A stretch of DNA of 48,235 bases from Giesbergeria sp. (GCA_023150295.1 JAKLLE010000021.1:1-48235); one strand, 5' to 3'; positions 7,164-17,125 are shown, numbered from the stretch's first letter. Program-made: numbers and translations. Notes: generated from the sequence alone by a model not told the origin.

Positions 7164-9152
7164 TCAAACCGCTAGCCGCGTCGGCAGGCCGCTGCTGCGC
7201 TGTGTGCGCTGGCGCAGGGCCTGCTCCAGTACGCTGGGCTGCGCGGCCACCAGGGTGAAGGCCTCGCGCGCGCGGGTGATGCCTGTGTACACCAGCTCCC
7301 GGCTGAGCAAGGCCCCGGCGGCCTGCGGCGGCAGCACGAGGACGGTGTGCCCGAACTCCGAGCCCTGGCTTTTGTGCACCGTCATGGCAAAGGCGGTTTC
7401 CACATGCGCCAGCCGGGCCACGCCCACCGAGCGCAGGTGCGGGCCGTCAGCAAAATAGGCGCGCAGGCCGCCGCCCGGCGCGGGCAGCGCGATGCCGATG
7501 TCGCCGTTGAAGACCCCCAGCCCCGCGTCGTTGCGCGTGACCATGATGGGGCGGCCTGCATACCACTCGCCGCGCCCCGGCAGCAGCCCGGCGCTGCGCA
7601 GGGCCGATTCGACCGCGCGGTTGAGCCCGGCAGCACCCCAGGGGCCTTCGCGCACAGCGCACAGCAGCCGGAATCCATCAAAAGCCTGCAGCACGCTGTG
7701 CACCCAGGCGGCATGGGGGGCCTCGTCAGCAGGCGCCTGCACTGACAGCGCGCGCAGATAGTCACGGTAGCAGGCCGGGGCCCCCACGCGGCCGCGCAGG
7801 GCCAGTTGCACTGCGGCGGCGGGGTCGGGGCTGGCCAGCAGGTGCACGCCGCCCTGAGGGTCGGCCTCCAGAATGTGGCGGGCCTGGGGGGCATGGCCCT
7901 GGTTCACCGCCTGCGCCAGTGCGCCGATGGCCCCCCCAAAGCGGCGGCTCTCGCGCAGCATGACCATGTGCTGCGCCAGCGCGGGCGCCTGGGCGCCGGG
8001 TTCGAGCAAGGCGTCCGGCAGGGTCTGGCCGGTGGTGGCCTGGAGGTAGCGGCGGGTCTCTGGGCTATAGCGGCCAGCAGATGCGTCGCGGCACAGGTCG
8101 CCCAGCACAGCGCCAGCCTCGACCGAGGCGAGCTGGTCCTTGTCGCCCAGCAGCACCAGGCGCGCGTTGGCGGGCAGTGCGTCGAGCAGCGCGGCCATCA
8201 TCTCCAGGTGCATCATGGAGGCTTCGTCCACCAGCAGCACATCCACATCGAGCGGGTGGCCCGCGTGGTGCCGCATCTGGCGCGTGAGGGGCCGCGCGCC
8301 CAGCAGTGCGTGCAGGGTGCGCGCCGGGCCCAGGCGCTGGGCCAGGGCCTGCAGGTCCAGGGCGCCCTGCAGGCGCGCTTGCAGGTCTTGCAGCGCGCCA
8401 TCGATGGATTGGCGCAGGCGCGCTGCCGCCTTGCCGGTGGGGGCGGCCAGGGCCACACGCCAGGGCCGGTCTGGCGGCTCCATGGCGGCCAGCAGGGCCA
8501 GCAGGCGGGCGGCGGTGTAGGTTTTGCCGGTGCCCGGCCCGCCGGTGAGCACGGCCACGCGCGAGCGCAGCGCCACGGCGCAGGCCAGTTGCTGCCAATC
8601 GATCCCGGTGCGTGCTTCGGCGTCTGCCGCCTGGCCTTGCGGCGCGGGCGCAAACAGGCGCGCCAGCCACTGGCTTGCCAGGGCTTCATCGACCGGCAGC
8701 GGCGCATGGGCACGCTCGCGCAGCGCTTGCGCCACACGGGTTTCGTAGCCCCAGTAGCGGCGCAGGTACAGCAGCGGCGCGCTGGCGCTGCCCCCCAGCA
8801 CCAGGGGCTGGCCAGCATCTTGCGCAGCGCCCTCCTCGCGCACCACCGGGCTGCTGCGCAGGGCATGGAGCCAATCGTCCAGGCGCTGCGGCAGCGCGTG
8901 CCAGGCCTGGGCAAGGGCCTGGGGCGCGGGGGCGGGCCAGGCCAGCAGGGCAGCGGGATCGCGCACCAGTGCGTCCAGCGGCAGGCAGGTGTGGCCGCGC
9001 CCTTCCAGGTGCGCGAGCACGGCGGTGGCCATCAGCAGCTCGGGGTGGGCCTGGGGGTCGAGCTCGGCCACCCAGCGGGCCAGTGCGCGGTCCAGGTGGC
9101 GCAGCCAACCGGCGTCCACCCATTGCTGCAGGAGTTCGAGGGGGGCGTTCAT
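7164..9152 (-). CDS. recD: RecD, exonuclease V alpha subunit
   Basis: This 662-residue protein is the 5'-3' SF1B helicase motor of RecBCD, which processes double-strand breaks. Walker A is GGPGTGKT at residues 204-211, followed by VDEASMMHLEMM (motif II), LLGDKDQLASVEAGAVLGDL (motif III) and a C-terminal UvrD-like motif (TVHKSQGSEF, ELVYTGITRARE). The length is close to the E. coli protein (608) with an extended N-terminal region. Its ATG overlaps the recB stop as ATGA, so recC, recB and recD are coupled in that order. Its 3' end converges with the dksA-like gene and R1. Confidence 0.96.
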   Translation of the reverse strand: MNAPLELLQQWVDAGWLRHLDRALARWVAELDPQAHPELLMATAVLAHLEGRGHTCLPLDALVRDPAALLAWPAPAPQALAQAWHALPQRLDDWLHALRSSPVVREEGAAQDAGQPLVLGGSASAPLLYLRRYWGYETRVAQALRERAHAPLPVDEALASQWLARLFAPAPQGQAADAEARTGIDWQQLACAVALRSRVAVLTGGPGTGKTYTAARLLALLAAMEPPDRPWRVALAAPTGKAAARLRQSIDGALQDLQARLQGALDLQALAQRLGPARTLHALLGARPLTRQMRHHAGHPLDVDVLLVDEASMMHLEMMAALLDALPANARLVLLGDKDQLASVEAGAVLGDLCRDASAGRYSPETRRYLQATTGQTLPDALLEPGAQAPALAQHMVMLRESRRFGGAIGALAQAVNQGHAPQARHILEADPQGGVHLLASPDPAAAVQLALRGRVGAPACYRDYLRALSVQAPADEAPHAAWVHSVLQAFDGFRLLCAVREGPWGAAGLNRAVESALRSAGLLPGRGEWYAGRPIMVTRNDAGLGVFNGDIGIALPAPGGGLRAYFADGPHLRSVGVARLAHVETAFAMTVHKSQGSEFGHTVLVLPPQAAGALLSRELVYTGITRAREAFTLVAAQPSVLEQALRQRTQRSSGLPTRLAV

Positions 9153-12100
9153 GCGGCGGTCTCAGCAGGGTCGAGCATGGCGTCGAGCGCATCGAGCAGG
9201 GCGGGTGACGGCGCCAGGTGGCACAGGCCCACCTGGGGCCCGTCGATCCCGCGCAGGAACCAGAACAGCGCACCGCCCAGGTGCTGCTGCGGTGCATAGG
9301 CAGCGCCCAGGCGCGCGCGCAGCAGGCGGTGCAGGGCCAGCAGGTAGAGCGCGGCTTGCACGTCATAGCGGTGCGCGGCCAGGGCGGCATCGAGTGCCTC
9401 TGCGGTGTAGGCCGCGCCGCTGTCGCCCAGGTGGTTGGATTTGTAGTCCAGCACCCAGTAGCGCCCGCCGTGCTCGAACACCAGGTCGGCAAAGCCCATG
9501 AGCATGCCGCGCAGCTCGCGCTCGGGCAGCGCCGGGCGTTCGCGCCCGGGCAGCAGGTGGGTGCGACACAGCGCATCGACCTCGGCGGCGCGCAGGCGGT
9601 GCACGGGCAGCCAAAATTCCATTTCGGGCAGCAGGCGCTGCAGGCCGCGCAGCGGTGCGCCCAGCGGCGGCATGGGGGTGTGCACCACGGCGCGGAGCCA
9701 TTGCAGGACGTCGGCGGCGCGCTCGCCATGGCCCGCGCGCTCGCAGCGCCTGCGCAGGCGCTCGGCCAGGGGGCCTTCGGGCTCCAGCGCAAAGCCTTCG
9801 GTTGTCAGCCATTCGAGCTGCTGGTGCAGGAAGTTGCCTGCCGCGCTGCCGCGCACGAACTGGTGCCAGGGCGCTGTCTGCGTTGCCGGGGAAAGCGACA
9901 TGCCCTGGGCTGTGGGCGGTGTCTCGTCAAACAGGTCCAGCGTGCGGCCTCGGGGCGTATCGGCCCAGGGGTCAGGCGCTGCGGCCCAGGCGGCGGGCGC
10001 GGCCAGCGGCACCAGGGGCGCAAGCTCGTCGTCGGCCGGGCGCTGGAGCGCCAGCGCAGCCAGGGGCACCGAACTTGGGGCACTGGCGCGCACCAGCTGC
10101 GAAAAACTGCCGATGCCCCAGCGCCGGTCGAACTGCGCGGCATAGGGCACGCTGGGGGCCAGCACCGGTGCATTGGCCACCAGGGCCAGGGCCTGCAGTG
10201 GCACGGGCAAGGGGGTGGCCGGCTGCACGCGCAGCAGCGCGGGCTGGGCATCGGCCAGGGCCTGCAATTGCGTGTGCCAGTCTTGTGGCTCCAGCGCGGC
10301 CTGGGGCCCGGCCAGCAGGCAGCCCAGGGCGCTGTCGTGCGTGCGGCACTGCTTGCCGTTGCCCACGCGCACGGCGGCAAAGCCCAGCCACACGCTGTGA
10401 CGCGCGCGGGTGAGGGCCACGTACAGCAGACGCAGGTCTTCGCGCAGGCGCTCGTGGGCGGTCTGTGCCTTGAGTGCGTCGGTCCAGTGCAGGTGCTGGT
10501 GGCGTTGGCCCTGGGCGTCTGGGAGCGCGGGGTAGTCACCCGCGTGCGTGCGTCCGCCGGGCACGCTCCAGGCAAAAGGCAGGCAGACCACGGGGTATTC
10601 CAGCCCCTTGCTCTTGTGCACGGTGACGACCTGCACCAGGTCGGCATCGCTCTCCAGGCGCAGGACTTGTTCGTCCCCGGCCATGCGGTCTTCGTGCACC
10701 TGGGTGTGCAGCCAGCGCAGCAGCGCGTGCTCGCCCTCCAGATGGCTGCTGGCCTCTTGCAGCAGTTCGGCCAGGTGCAGCACGTTGGTCAGGCGCCGCT
10801 CGCCGCCGTGGTCGCGCAGCCAACGGGCGGGCAGATCGAACTGGTGCAGGGTCTGGCGCAGCATGGTGAGCACGCCCTGGCTGCGCCAAACGGCGTGCAG
10901 CGCACGCAACTGGGCGCTGCGCTGCTCGAAGGCCTGGTCGTCGTCGGAGAGCGCGGCCAGCTCGCCCAAGCCCAGGCCGATGAGGCGGGTGGCCATGCCG
11001 GTGCGCAGCAAACTGGCGTCCTGCGGGTCGGCCACGGCCTGCAGCCACCACATCAGGTCGTGTGCCTCGTCGCTGTCGAACACCGAGTCGCGGTCGGACA
11101 GGTACACCGAGGCCACGCCCCGCTGCTGCAGCTGGCGCCGCACGGCGGCGGCCTCGGTGCGCGAGCGCACCAGCACGGCGATGTCTGCCGGGCGCAGGCG
11201 GCGCAAGGGGGCATCGGCCTGCGCAAAGCCGGTTTGCGCATCGGCCAGCCACTGCACGATCTGGGCGGCACAGCGCGCGGCAAAGCGTTCGCGGTGCTCG
11301 GGGATTCCCGCCAGCTCCAGGTCGTGGTGGATGTCCAGCGCGGGCACGGGGCCGTCAGCGGTCTGGAACTGCTCAGGCCGCCCGCGCGCCTGCACGGGCA
11401 CGAAGGGCAAGGGGTTCTCATCGCCCTGGGCGCTGCGGAACAGGAAGGCGCCTTCACCACCGCGCGCTTCGGCACGCTCAAACAGGTGGTTGACGGCGCC
11501 GACCAGCGCTTGCGTGGAGCGGTGGTTGGTGTCCAGCAGGTAGTGGCGCCCCTGGGTGGCGCGGCGCGCCTGCAGGTAGCTATGGATGTCGGCCCCGCGA
11601 AAGCCGTAGATGGACTGCTTGGGGTCGCCAATCAGCAGCAGCGCGGTGTCGGGCCGGGGCACGCTGGGCGCGTACAGCAGGTCGAACAAACGGTACTGCA
11701 GGGGAGAGGTGTCCTGGAATTCGTCGATCAGCGCCACCGGGTACTGGGCCGTGATGCGCGCGCGCAGGCGTGCGCCCTGCGGTGCCTGCAAGGCCTGCAC
11801 CAGGCGCTGCAGCAGGTCGCGAAAGCCGAGCACGCGGCCCTGGCGCTTGAGCAGGGCCACGCGCTGCTGCACCTGGGTGGCGGCGTGCAGGCGCAGCCGT
11901 GCGGCCAGCGGTGTGGTCGCTTGCAACGCCTGCTGCAGGTGCTCCAGCGCGGCAGAGGCTTCGGGCAGATCGAGCGGCGGTGCGCTGGCAAGGCGCGCCT
12001 CCCTCAGCCCCTGGGGGGTGAGGCGGCGCCAGGCGGCTTCGGGCCACTCCAGCGGCTGCCACAGGTCCCCTTCCAACCACTGTTGCAGGGCGTCGAGCCA

Positions 12101-12940
12101 GGTGGTGCAGCGACCGATCTGGATCTTGCGCCCGTCCCAGTGGGCCTTGTGCTGTTGCAGGTGCACCTCCAGCCAGTCGCGCAGCGATTGCACATGCTGC
12201 GGCCAACCTGCACGCAGGGTTTGCTCCTGCTCTGCATGCGCTTGCAGGCACTGCACCAGCGTGGCGGGCTGCGCCAGCGCGGGCAGGTCGGCGTCCAGCA
12301 GCTTGCTCAGGTCGGCATGCAGCGCATCGACATGGGGCCAGACGCGGGACGCGGCTTCGAACTGCGCAGGGGTCAGCCCATAGCACTGCTGGCGCCAGTA
12401 GTCCTGCACGGCCTGGGCCTGCAGGCTGTGCTCGTCGGTGCTCAGTTCTTCTTCGGCCAGTTGGCCGCTGTCCACGGCGTGCTCGCGCAGCATGCGCTGG
12501 CACCAGGCGTCGATGGTGAACACGGCCGCTTCGTCCATGGCCTCGGCGGCCAGCGCCAGCCGCCAGGCCGCGTGCTCGCGCTGCGGGCCGGGGGGGTATT
12601 GCTGCAGCAGCGCGGCCAGAAAAGGGTCGCCCTCGGGCACCGGGGCCTGGCCGCGAAAGCACTGCGCCGCCTGCGCCAGCCGCGCACGGATGCGGCTGGA
12701 CAGCTCACGCGTGGCGGCGCGGGTGAAGGTCATCACCAGGATCTGCGCGGGCATCAGCGGCTGCGGGTGGCCTTGCACCCCCCCATGGCCCAGTACCAGG
12801 CGCAGCACAAGCGCGGCGATGGTCCAGGTCTTGCCGGTGCCTGCGCTGGCCTCGATGAGGCGGCTGCCGTGCAGCGGAAAGTCCAGCGGGTTGAGCACCT
12901 GGGGCGCGTCGCTGTGCGGGTGCAGCTGGGGCGTGCTCAC
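9149..12940 (-). CDS. recB: RecB, exonuclease V beta subunit
   Basis: This 1263-residue protein is the 3'-5' helicase and the nuclease of RecBCD. Walker A is SAGTGKT at residues 32-38. Other helicase motifs include ALIDEFQDTSPLQYRLF, LIGDPKQSIYGFRGADI and VVTVHKSKGLEYPVV. The C-terminal nuclease has Asp1152 (GFADLVFE), Asp1165 and Lys1167 (VLDYKSN), spaced exactly as E. coli D1067, D1080 and K1082, so it should be active. The start is GTG 12940, overlapping the recC stop as GTGA; an ATG at 13039 in the same frame lies inside recC. A Chi site for this organism is unknown. Confidence 0.95.
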   Translation of the reverse strand: MSTPQLHPHSDAPQVLNPLDFPLHGSRLIEASAGTGKTWTIAALVLRLVLGHGGVQGHPQPLMPAQILVMTFTRAATRELSSRIRARLAQAAQCFRGQAPVPEGDPFLAALLQQYPPGPQREHAAWRLALAAEAMDEAAVFTIDAWCQRMLREHAVDSGQLAEEELSTDEHSLQAQAVQDYWRQQCYGLTPAQFEAASRVWPHVDALHADLSKLLDADLPALAQPATLVQCLQAHAEQEQTLRAGWPQHVQSLRDWLEVHLQQHKAHWDGRKIQIGRCTTWLDALQQWLEGDLWQPLEWPEAAWRRLTPQGLREARLASAPPLDLPEASAALEHLQQALQATTPLAARLRLHAATQVQQRVALLKRQGRVLGFRDLLQRLVQALQAPQGARLRARITAQYPVALIDEFQDTSPLQYRLFDLLYAPSVPRPDTALLLIGDPKQSIYGFRGADIHSYLQARRATQGRHYLLDTNHRSTQALVGAVNHLFERAEARGGEGAFLFRSAQGDENPLPFVPVQARGRPEQFQTADGPVPALDIHHDLELAGIPEHRERFAARCAAQIVQWLADAQTGFAQADAPLRRLRPADIAVLVRSRTEAAAVRRQLQQRGVASVYLSDRDSVFDSDEAHDLMWWLQAVADPQDASLLRTGMATRLIGLGLGELAALSDDDQAFEQRSAQLRALHAVWRSQGVLTMLRQTLHQFDLPARWLRDHGGERRLTNVLHLAELLQEASSHLEGEHALLRWLHTQVHEDRMAGDEQVLRLESDADLVQVVTVHKSKGLEYPVVCLPFAWSVPGGRTHAGDYPALPDAQGQRHQHLHWTDALKAQTAHERLREDLRLLYVALTRARHSVWLGFAAVRVGNGKQCRTHDSALGCLLAGPQAALEPQDWHTQLQALADAQPALLRVQPATPLPVPLQALALVANAPVLAPSVPYAAQFDRRWGIGSFSQLVRASAPSSVPLAALALQRPADDELAPLVPLAAPAAWAAAPDPWADTPRGRTLDLFDETPPTAQGMSLSPATQTAPWHQFVRGSAAGNFLHQQLEWLTTEGFALEPEGPLAERLRRRCERAGHGERAADVLQWLRAVVHTPMPPLGAPLRGLQRLLPEMEFWLPVHRLRAAEVDALCRTHLLPGRERPALPERELRGMLMGFADLVFEHGGRYWVLDYKSNHLGDSGAAYTAEALDAALAAHRYDVQAALYLLALHRLLRARLGAAYAPQQHLGGALFWFLRGIDGPQVGLCHLAPSPALLDALDAMLDPAETAA

Positions 12941-15900
12941 GGGGAAGCCTCCGTGCTGCCCGCTGCAGTGGTGGCGGTGGCAGCGCCATGGTCGTGCACG
13001 CGGACGGCCGTGTGGGCCCACTGTTCCAGCGGCGCCCACAGGGCCTGGGCGGCCTGCGTCAGGCGGCCGTCTGCGGCCAGTGCGTCGTAGTCTGGGTAAA
13101 AGCGTGCCCAGGCCGGGTCTTGCGCCTCACCGTCCTGCTGGCTGGTGCCTTCGTAGGCGGCGCGTGCGGCGGATTCATCTTCCAGCAACGCCAAGGCCGT
13201 GCGGCGTGGCAGGGGCAGCGGGGCGCTCTGGCCCTGGCTGCAAGCGTGCAGCCAGAGGTCGAGCTGGGTGCGGGCGGCTTCGGGTGCGAGCGGCTCCCAG
13301 GCCAGCCACACGTCACGCGCCACCAGCAGCCCTTGCAGCGCGGTACCGCTGGCCGCTGCGGCCAGGTTGCACAGCCAGGGGTGGATGAGCAGGTCGGTGC
13401 GCAGGCTGCGTTTTTTCGCATCGCGCAGCAGGCGCGAAGGGCTCAGCGCCATCCACACCGCCTGCCCCGCTGCGTTGCAGCGCAGGCCGTCGAGCCAGTC
13501 CTGCAGGCTGAGCGCCGATTTGAATTCATGGTCATTTTGTGCCTTTGCGCCCGTCTGATAAGCGCAAGTAGCTATCAAATTGATAGCATCTGGAGTCTGG
13601 AGCGTTCGGCAGACCTGCACCCGTGCGGCGGGCTGGGCATGGGCACGCTGCAGGGCTTGCCAGGTTTGCAGCACCGGCAGCCACTCTGCGTCCCACTGGG
13701 CGACGAGCTGCTCGCCCGGCGTCCCCAGCGGCAGCAGGCCCGCACGGCGCAGTCGCTGCAGGGCCTGGCCCAGGTGCTGGCGGGGCGCGCTGTCGGGCAA
13801 GTCTGCCCAGTCGGTGGGCAGATGGTCGAGCAACTGGCGCGCGACGGTGTGGCTCTCCAGCCCCGCCAGGTGGAAGGGCTCGGCGTCTTCCGGCGCATCG
13901 TCGCCGCGGTCGAACACCACGCCCAGGCGCGTGCGCAGAAAGTACCGTGCCGGGTGGCGCATCCAATCGGCCAGGTCGCGCAGGGCCAGGGGTGCAGCGG
14001 CTTCCCGTGGCGGCAGCGCTTGCACAGCCTCTGGGGTGCCTGCGGGCGCGCAGGCATGGGCTTCGCGCCATTCGCGGGCATGGGTGAACAAGCCCGCTTC
14101 GCCCTGGAAGTAGCGCGCGCTGAAGGGCTGCAGCGGGTGTTCGGTGGTGCGCTCGGCCAGCACCTGCGGCCCCCAGGCGGCCTGGAGGTAGTCGCGCAGC
14201 TGTGCCACCAGCACAGAGGGCGGTTGCTCGGTGTTGTCGCGCACGTTGCGCCCGGTCCAGCTCACGTAGAGCACACGGCGCGCTGCCAGCAGCGCGTCGA
14301 GCATGAGCTGGCGGTCGTCGGTCTGGCGCGAACGGTCACCGGGGCGCGCCTGGCCGGGCTGGGCCATGAGGTCGAAGTCGTTGCGCGGCGTGCGGCGCGG
14401 GTATTCGCCGTCGTTCATGCCCAGCAGGCAGACGACCTCGAAGGGGATCGCACGCATGGGCATGAGCGTGCAGAAGGTGACCCCCCCGGCACGGAAGCGT
14501 TGTTGGGTGGCGGGCAGTTCCAGGCATTGCGCCACGGCGTCCTGCGCGGTTTCCAGCGGCAGGGCCTGGGCAAAGCCTGCGACGTCGCAGGCCTGGAGCC
14601 AGGCCTCCAGCGCGGCATTCAAGGCTTCGAGCACCTGGCGATCGCCCTCGTCGGTGGCTGCAAAGCATGCCGCCCAGAGGGAGCGCAAGCGCTGTGCCCA
14701 TTGCCCGGGCGTGGCGGGCTCGCTGGCCTCGCGGCGCCAGGCTTCCAGGCGCTCGAGCAGGGCGGCCAGGGCGCCGACCAGGGCAGCGTCCAGCCCGCCG
14801 ACCTCGGTGCAGGGTTCGATGTCGGCAAAGCTGGCCGCACCACCGGCATAGCCCAGGAGCATGCGCTGTAGGCCAAAGTGCGCGCTGTTGGTGGCACCGC
14901 AAAGCGGCAGATCCAGGGCATTGCGGTGGTCTTGCGTGAGGCCCCAGCGGATCCCGGCCTGGGCCATCCAGTGCACCAGGGTATCGCAGTCCTGCGGCTG
15001 CACGCCCAGGCGGGCCGCCAGGGCGGGTACGTCCAGCAGCGCATGCAGCTCGCTCAGGGTGCAGCGGCGCGCGGGCAGGCCCCAGAGCCATTCCACGGCG
15101 GCCATCAGCGGCTGGCTGGCGCGCGGGCTCTGGTCGGCAATGTCGAAGGGGATGTGGCGCGCATCGTCCGGCGGGTACTGCGCAAAGACCGCGCGGATGG
15201 CGGGCGCCATGGCGTCGATGTCCGGCACCATGACCACGATGTCACGCGGGTGCAGCGCCCTGCCCTGCGGCGGGTGCGCCAGCAGTTCCAGCAACTGGTC
15301 GTGCAGCACCTCGACCTCGCGCAGCGCGCTGTGCGCCGCGTGGAACTGGATCGAGCGGTCGTCAGGCGCCACAAGGGACTGCGGATGCTCGGCCAAAGGC
15401 ACCAGGTCGCGGATGCGGTGTTGCACCTGCAGCAGCAGGGGTGCATCCTGCACCTCGCCCTCGTCGAACAGATCCAGGCGCGGCATGCCCCACAGCGAAG
15501 GCTCCGCAGAAGCCTCCTCGTAGGCGTCGAGCTGGCGCACAAAATCGCGGCTTTGGCGCCCCCAGGCAGCCAGCAGCGGATGGGCATGCAGGTGCATCTG
15601 CTCCAGCGGCACGAGGGCCAGATCCCGCCCCGCCCGCGCCGGAAGGCGCCGCTGGCGCATACGCAGCCACTCGCGGCCATCCATGATGTCGGCCCAGTGA
15701 AAACGGCAGGGGTTGGGGATGGCCAGCAGAATCTGGCTGCCACGCGCCATGGCGCAAAGCCAGTCCAGCACCGGCTGCGGCACATGCGCCATGCCGAACA
15801 GGACGACACGGCGCGGCCATGGGGCACTCTGCGCCGGAAGCTGCCCCTTCCGCAAGGCATCGAGCGCGCGCCGGTGCACCTGCGGACGCACGGCCTGGCG

Positions 15901-16506
15901 CTCGGCCTCGGTCAGCCCCTGCAGCACCGCACGCCACAGCCCAGGCTGCCAGCGCTCACTTTCGGGCAGAGGCGAAAGCTCGCCCCCCGGGCCGCGCAGA
16001 CCATCGCGCCCGTGGGCCCAGTCGTCGAGCCAGTCGGGTCGATAGACCTGGTACTGATCCCACAGATCGGCCAGACGCCGGGCCAGCAGGTAGTGGTCGT
16101 GGGGTCCGGCCCTGCGCACTGTGTGGGCCAGTGGCGCGTATTCGGGCTGCTCGGTCAGCGACGGAAGGAGCGCGAGCAGCCGCCAGGTCAGCGCGGCCTT
16201 GTCCGTGGGCGCATCGGCGCCCACCTGCGCACCGAGCACCTGCCGGTAACTGCGCCACAGAAAGCGCGAGGGCAGCTCCACCCGAAGCGCCGCACCGATG
16301 CCGCTGCGCACCGCCATGGTCATCTTGAACCACTCGGCCATGGCATTGCTTTGCACCAGCACCACTTCGGGCTCCAGCGGCTCCAACGGATGGCGGTGCA
16401 ACCACTCTGCCACAGTCTGGGCCAGGTCTTCCATGCGGTTGCCATGCAGCGCCAACCATCCTGGTTGCAGGGAACTGGCCAGGGTCTGCGCTTGCTCTTC
16501 CATCAT
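12937..16506 (-). CDS. recC: RecC, exonuclease V gamma subunit, with in-frame repeat insertion
   Basis: This 1189-residue protein is the scaffold and Chi-recognition subunit of RecBCD, with inactive helicase-like and nuclease-like domains. Recognisable parts are the N-terminus (GWLALHGNRMEDLAQTV), VVLVQSNAMAEWFKM, VVLFGMAHVPQPVLDWL and CLLGMNDGEYPRRTPRNDFDLM. Residues about 973-992 (DAINLIATCAYQTGAKAQND) are encoded by repeat R2, which occurs elsewhere in this window between genes. The frame stays open. This segment probably forms a surface loop in the C-terminal region and should be missing from relatives. The start is ATG 16506, immediately followed by a second ATG; no strong ribosome site is seen. 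It is first in the recCBD operon. Confidence 0.94.
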   Translation of the reverse strand: MMEEQAQTLASSLQPGWLALHGNRMEDLAQTVAEWLHRHPLEPLEPEVVLVQSNAMAEWFKMTMAVRSGIGAALRVELPSRFLWRSYRQVLGAQVGADAPTDKAALTWRLLALLPSLTEQPEYAPLAHTVRRAGPHDHYLLARRLADLWDQYQVYRPDWLDDWAHGRDGLRGPGGELSPLPESERWQPGLWRAVLQGLTEAERQAVRPQVHRRALDALRKGQLPAQSAPWPRRVVLFGMAHVPQPVLDWLCAMARGSQILLAIPNPCRFHWADIMDGREWLRMRQRRLPARAGRDLALVPLEQMHLHAHPLLAAWGRQSRDFVRQLDAYEEASAEPSLWGMPRLDLFDEGEVQDAPLLLQVQHRIRDLVPLAEHPQSLVAPDDRSIQFHAAHSALREVEVLHDQLLELLAHPPQGRALHPRDIVVMVPDIDAMAPAIRAVFAQYPPDDARHIPFDIADQSPRASQPLMAAVEWLWGLPARRCTLSELHALLDVPALAARLGVQPQDCDTLVHWMAQAGIRWGLTQDHRNALDLPLCGATNSAHFGLQRMLLGYAGGAASFADIEPCTEVGGLDAALVGALAALLERLEAWRREASEPATPGQWAQRLRSLWAACFAATDEGDRQVLEALNAALEAWLQACDVAGFAQALPLETAQDAVAQCLELPATQQRFRAGGVTFCTLMPMRAIPFEVVCLLGMNDGEYPRRTPRNDFDLMAQPGQARPGDRSRQTDDRQLMLDALLAARRVLYVSWTGRNVRDNTEQPPSVLVAQLRDYLQAAWGPQVLAERTTEHPLQPFSARYFQGEAGLFTHAREWREAHACAPAGTPEAVQALPPREAAAPLALRDLADWMRHPARYFLRTRLGVVFDRGDDAPEDAEPFHLAGLESHTVARQLLDHLPTDWADLPDSAPRQHLGQALQRLRRAGLLPLGTPGEQLVAQWDAEWLPVLQTWQALQRAHAQPAARVQVCRTLQTPDAINLIATCAYQTGAKAQNDHEFKSALSLQDWLDGLRCNAAGQAVWMALSPSRLLRDAKKRSLRTDLLIHPWLCNLAAAASGTALQGLLVARDVWLAWEPLAPEAARTQLDLWLHACSQGQSAPLPLPRRTALALLEDESAARAAYEGTSQQDGEAQDPAWARFYPDYDALAADGRLTQAAQALWAPLEQWAHTAVRVHDHGAATATTAAGSTEASP
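13531..13590 (+). repeat. R2 dispersed repeat, copy 3, inside recC
   Basis: The segment ends in ATAAGCGCAAGTAGCTATCAAATTGATAGCA, which matches copies 1 and 2 closely, and includes the palindrome GCTATCAA-A-TTGATAGC. It lies within recC, opposite the coding strand, and is translated there in an open frame. Its base composition is clearly more A+T-rich than the surrounding recC sequence. Confidence 0.85.
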
Positions 16507-16572
16507 GCTTGTCAGTGTCTAAGAAAGCAGTATGGCATGGGCTTGGCCCGGTGATGCTGGATGCTCCACAAA

Positions 16573-16604
16573 CAAAAACGCCCACTGATGAGTGGGCGTT
16601 TTTT
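16573..16604. terminator. Bidirectional Rho-independent terminator after the tRNA
   Basis: The stem ACGCCCACT-GATG-AGTGGGCGT is flanked by an A-run on one side and T6 on the other, so it can work in both directions. On the minus strand it follows the initiator tRNA and should end the ribosomal/tRNA transcript before recC. Confidence 0.88.
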
Positions 16605-16624
16605 ACGGCAGGGCCGCATCTGAT

Positions 16625-16701
<77 letters not shown>

Positions 16702-16712
16702 GCAAGAGATAG

Positions 16713-16718
16713 ATTATA
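16713..16718 (-). promoter_or_regulatory. Candidate -10 box of tRNA-fMet
   Basis: A perfect TATAAT on the minus strand sits between rplQ and the tRNA. Initiation about 7 bases downstream would fall 4-5 bases before the mature 5' end. No good -35 box is seen at 16-18 bp spacing (it would lie inside the rplQ 3' end), so the tRNA may use a weak own promoter as well as readthrough from rplQ. Confidence 0.5.
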
Positions 16719-16726
16719 GCGTACTT

Positions 16727-17125
16727 TTAGGCTGCCGTTGCAGAATCTGCAGCAGGAGCCGCAACTTCTGCGCGCTCGACCAATTCCACCAGCGCCATGG
16801 GAGCGTTGTCGCCCACGCGGAAGCCCATTTTCAGAATGCGGGTGTAACCACCAGGACGGGTCTTGAAGCGGGGGCCCAGGTCGTTGAACAGCTTAGTGAC
16901 GCTGTCGCGGTCACGCAGGCGGTCAAAAGCGAGGCGGCGGTTGGCGACGGTGTCGACCTTGGCCAGGGTGATCATAGGCTCGACAACGCGGCGCAGTTCC
17001 TTGGACTTGGGCAGCGTGGTCTTGATGGCTTCGTGCTCAATGAGCGAATTCATCATGTTGCGCAGCATCGCCTGGCGATGGGCGCTGGTGCGGTTGAGTT
17101 TGCGAAGGCCGTTTCCGTGGCGCAT
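16727..17125 (-). CDS. rplQ: Ribosomal protein L17
   Basis: This 132-residue 50S protein begins [24 protein letters not shown], the standard bL17 N-terminus, and continues through the conserved [13 protein letters not shown] segment. The Ala-rich C-terminal tail ([13 protein letters not shown]) is variable in the family. AAGGAAA lies upstream of ATG 17125. It is last in the alpha-operon order (rpsM-rpsK-rpsD-rpoA-rplQ) and is followed by the initiator tRNA. Confidence 0.98.
   Translation of the reverse strand: MRHGNGLRKLNRTSAHRQAMLRNMMNSLIEHEAIKTTLPKSKELRRVVEPMITLAKVDTVANRRLAFDRLRDRDSVTKLFNDLGPRFKTRPGGYTRILKMGFRVGDNAPMALVELVERAEVAAPAADSATAA

Noticed and set aside
9218-13090. A 1290-codon open frame opposite recB
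   Set aside because: It mirrors recB codon by codon in a G+C-rich gene; RecB motifs are intact on the minus strand and the opposite product has no domain.
12988-14871. Open frame on the plus strand opposite recC as an alternative gene
   Set aside because: No ribosome site or family resemblance; recC is complete on the other strand.
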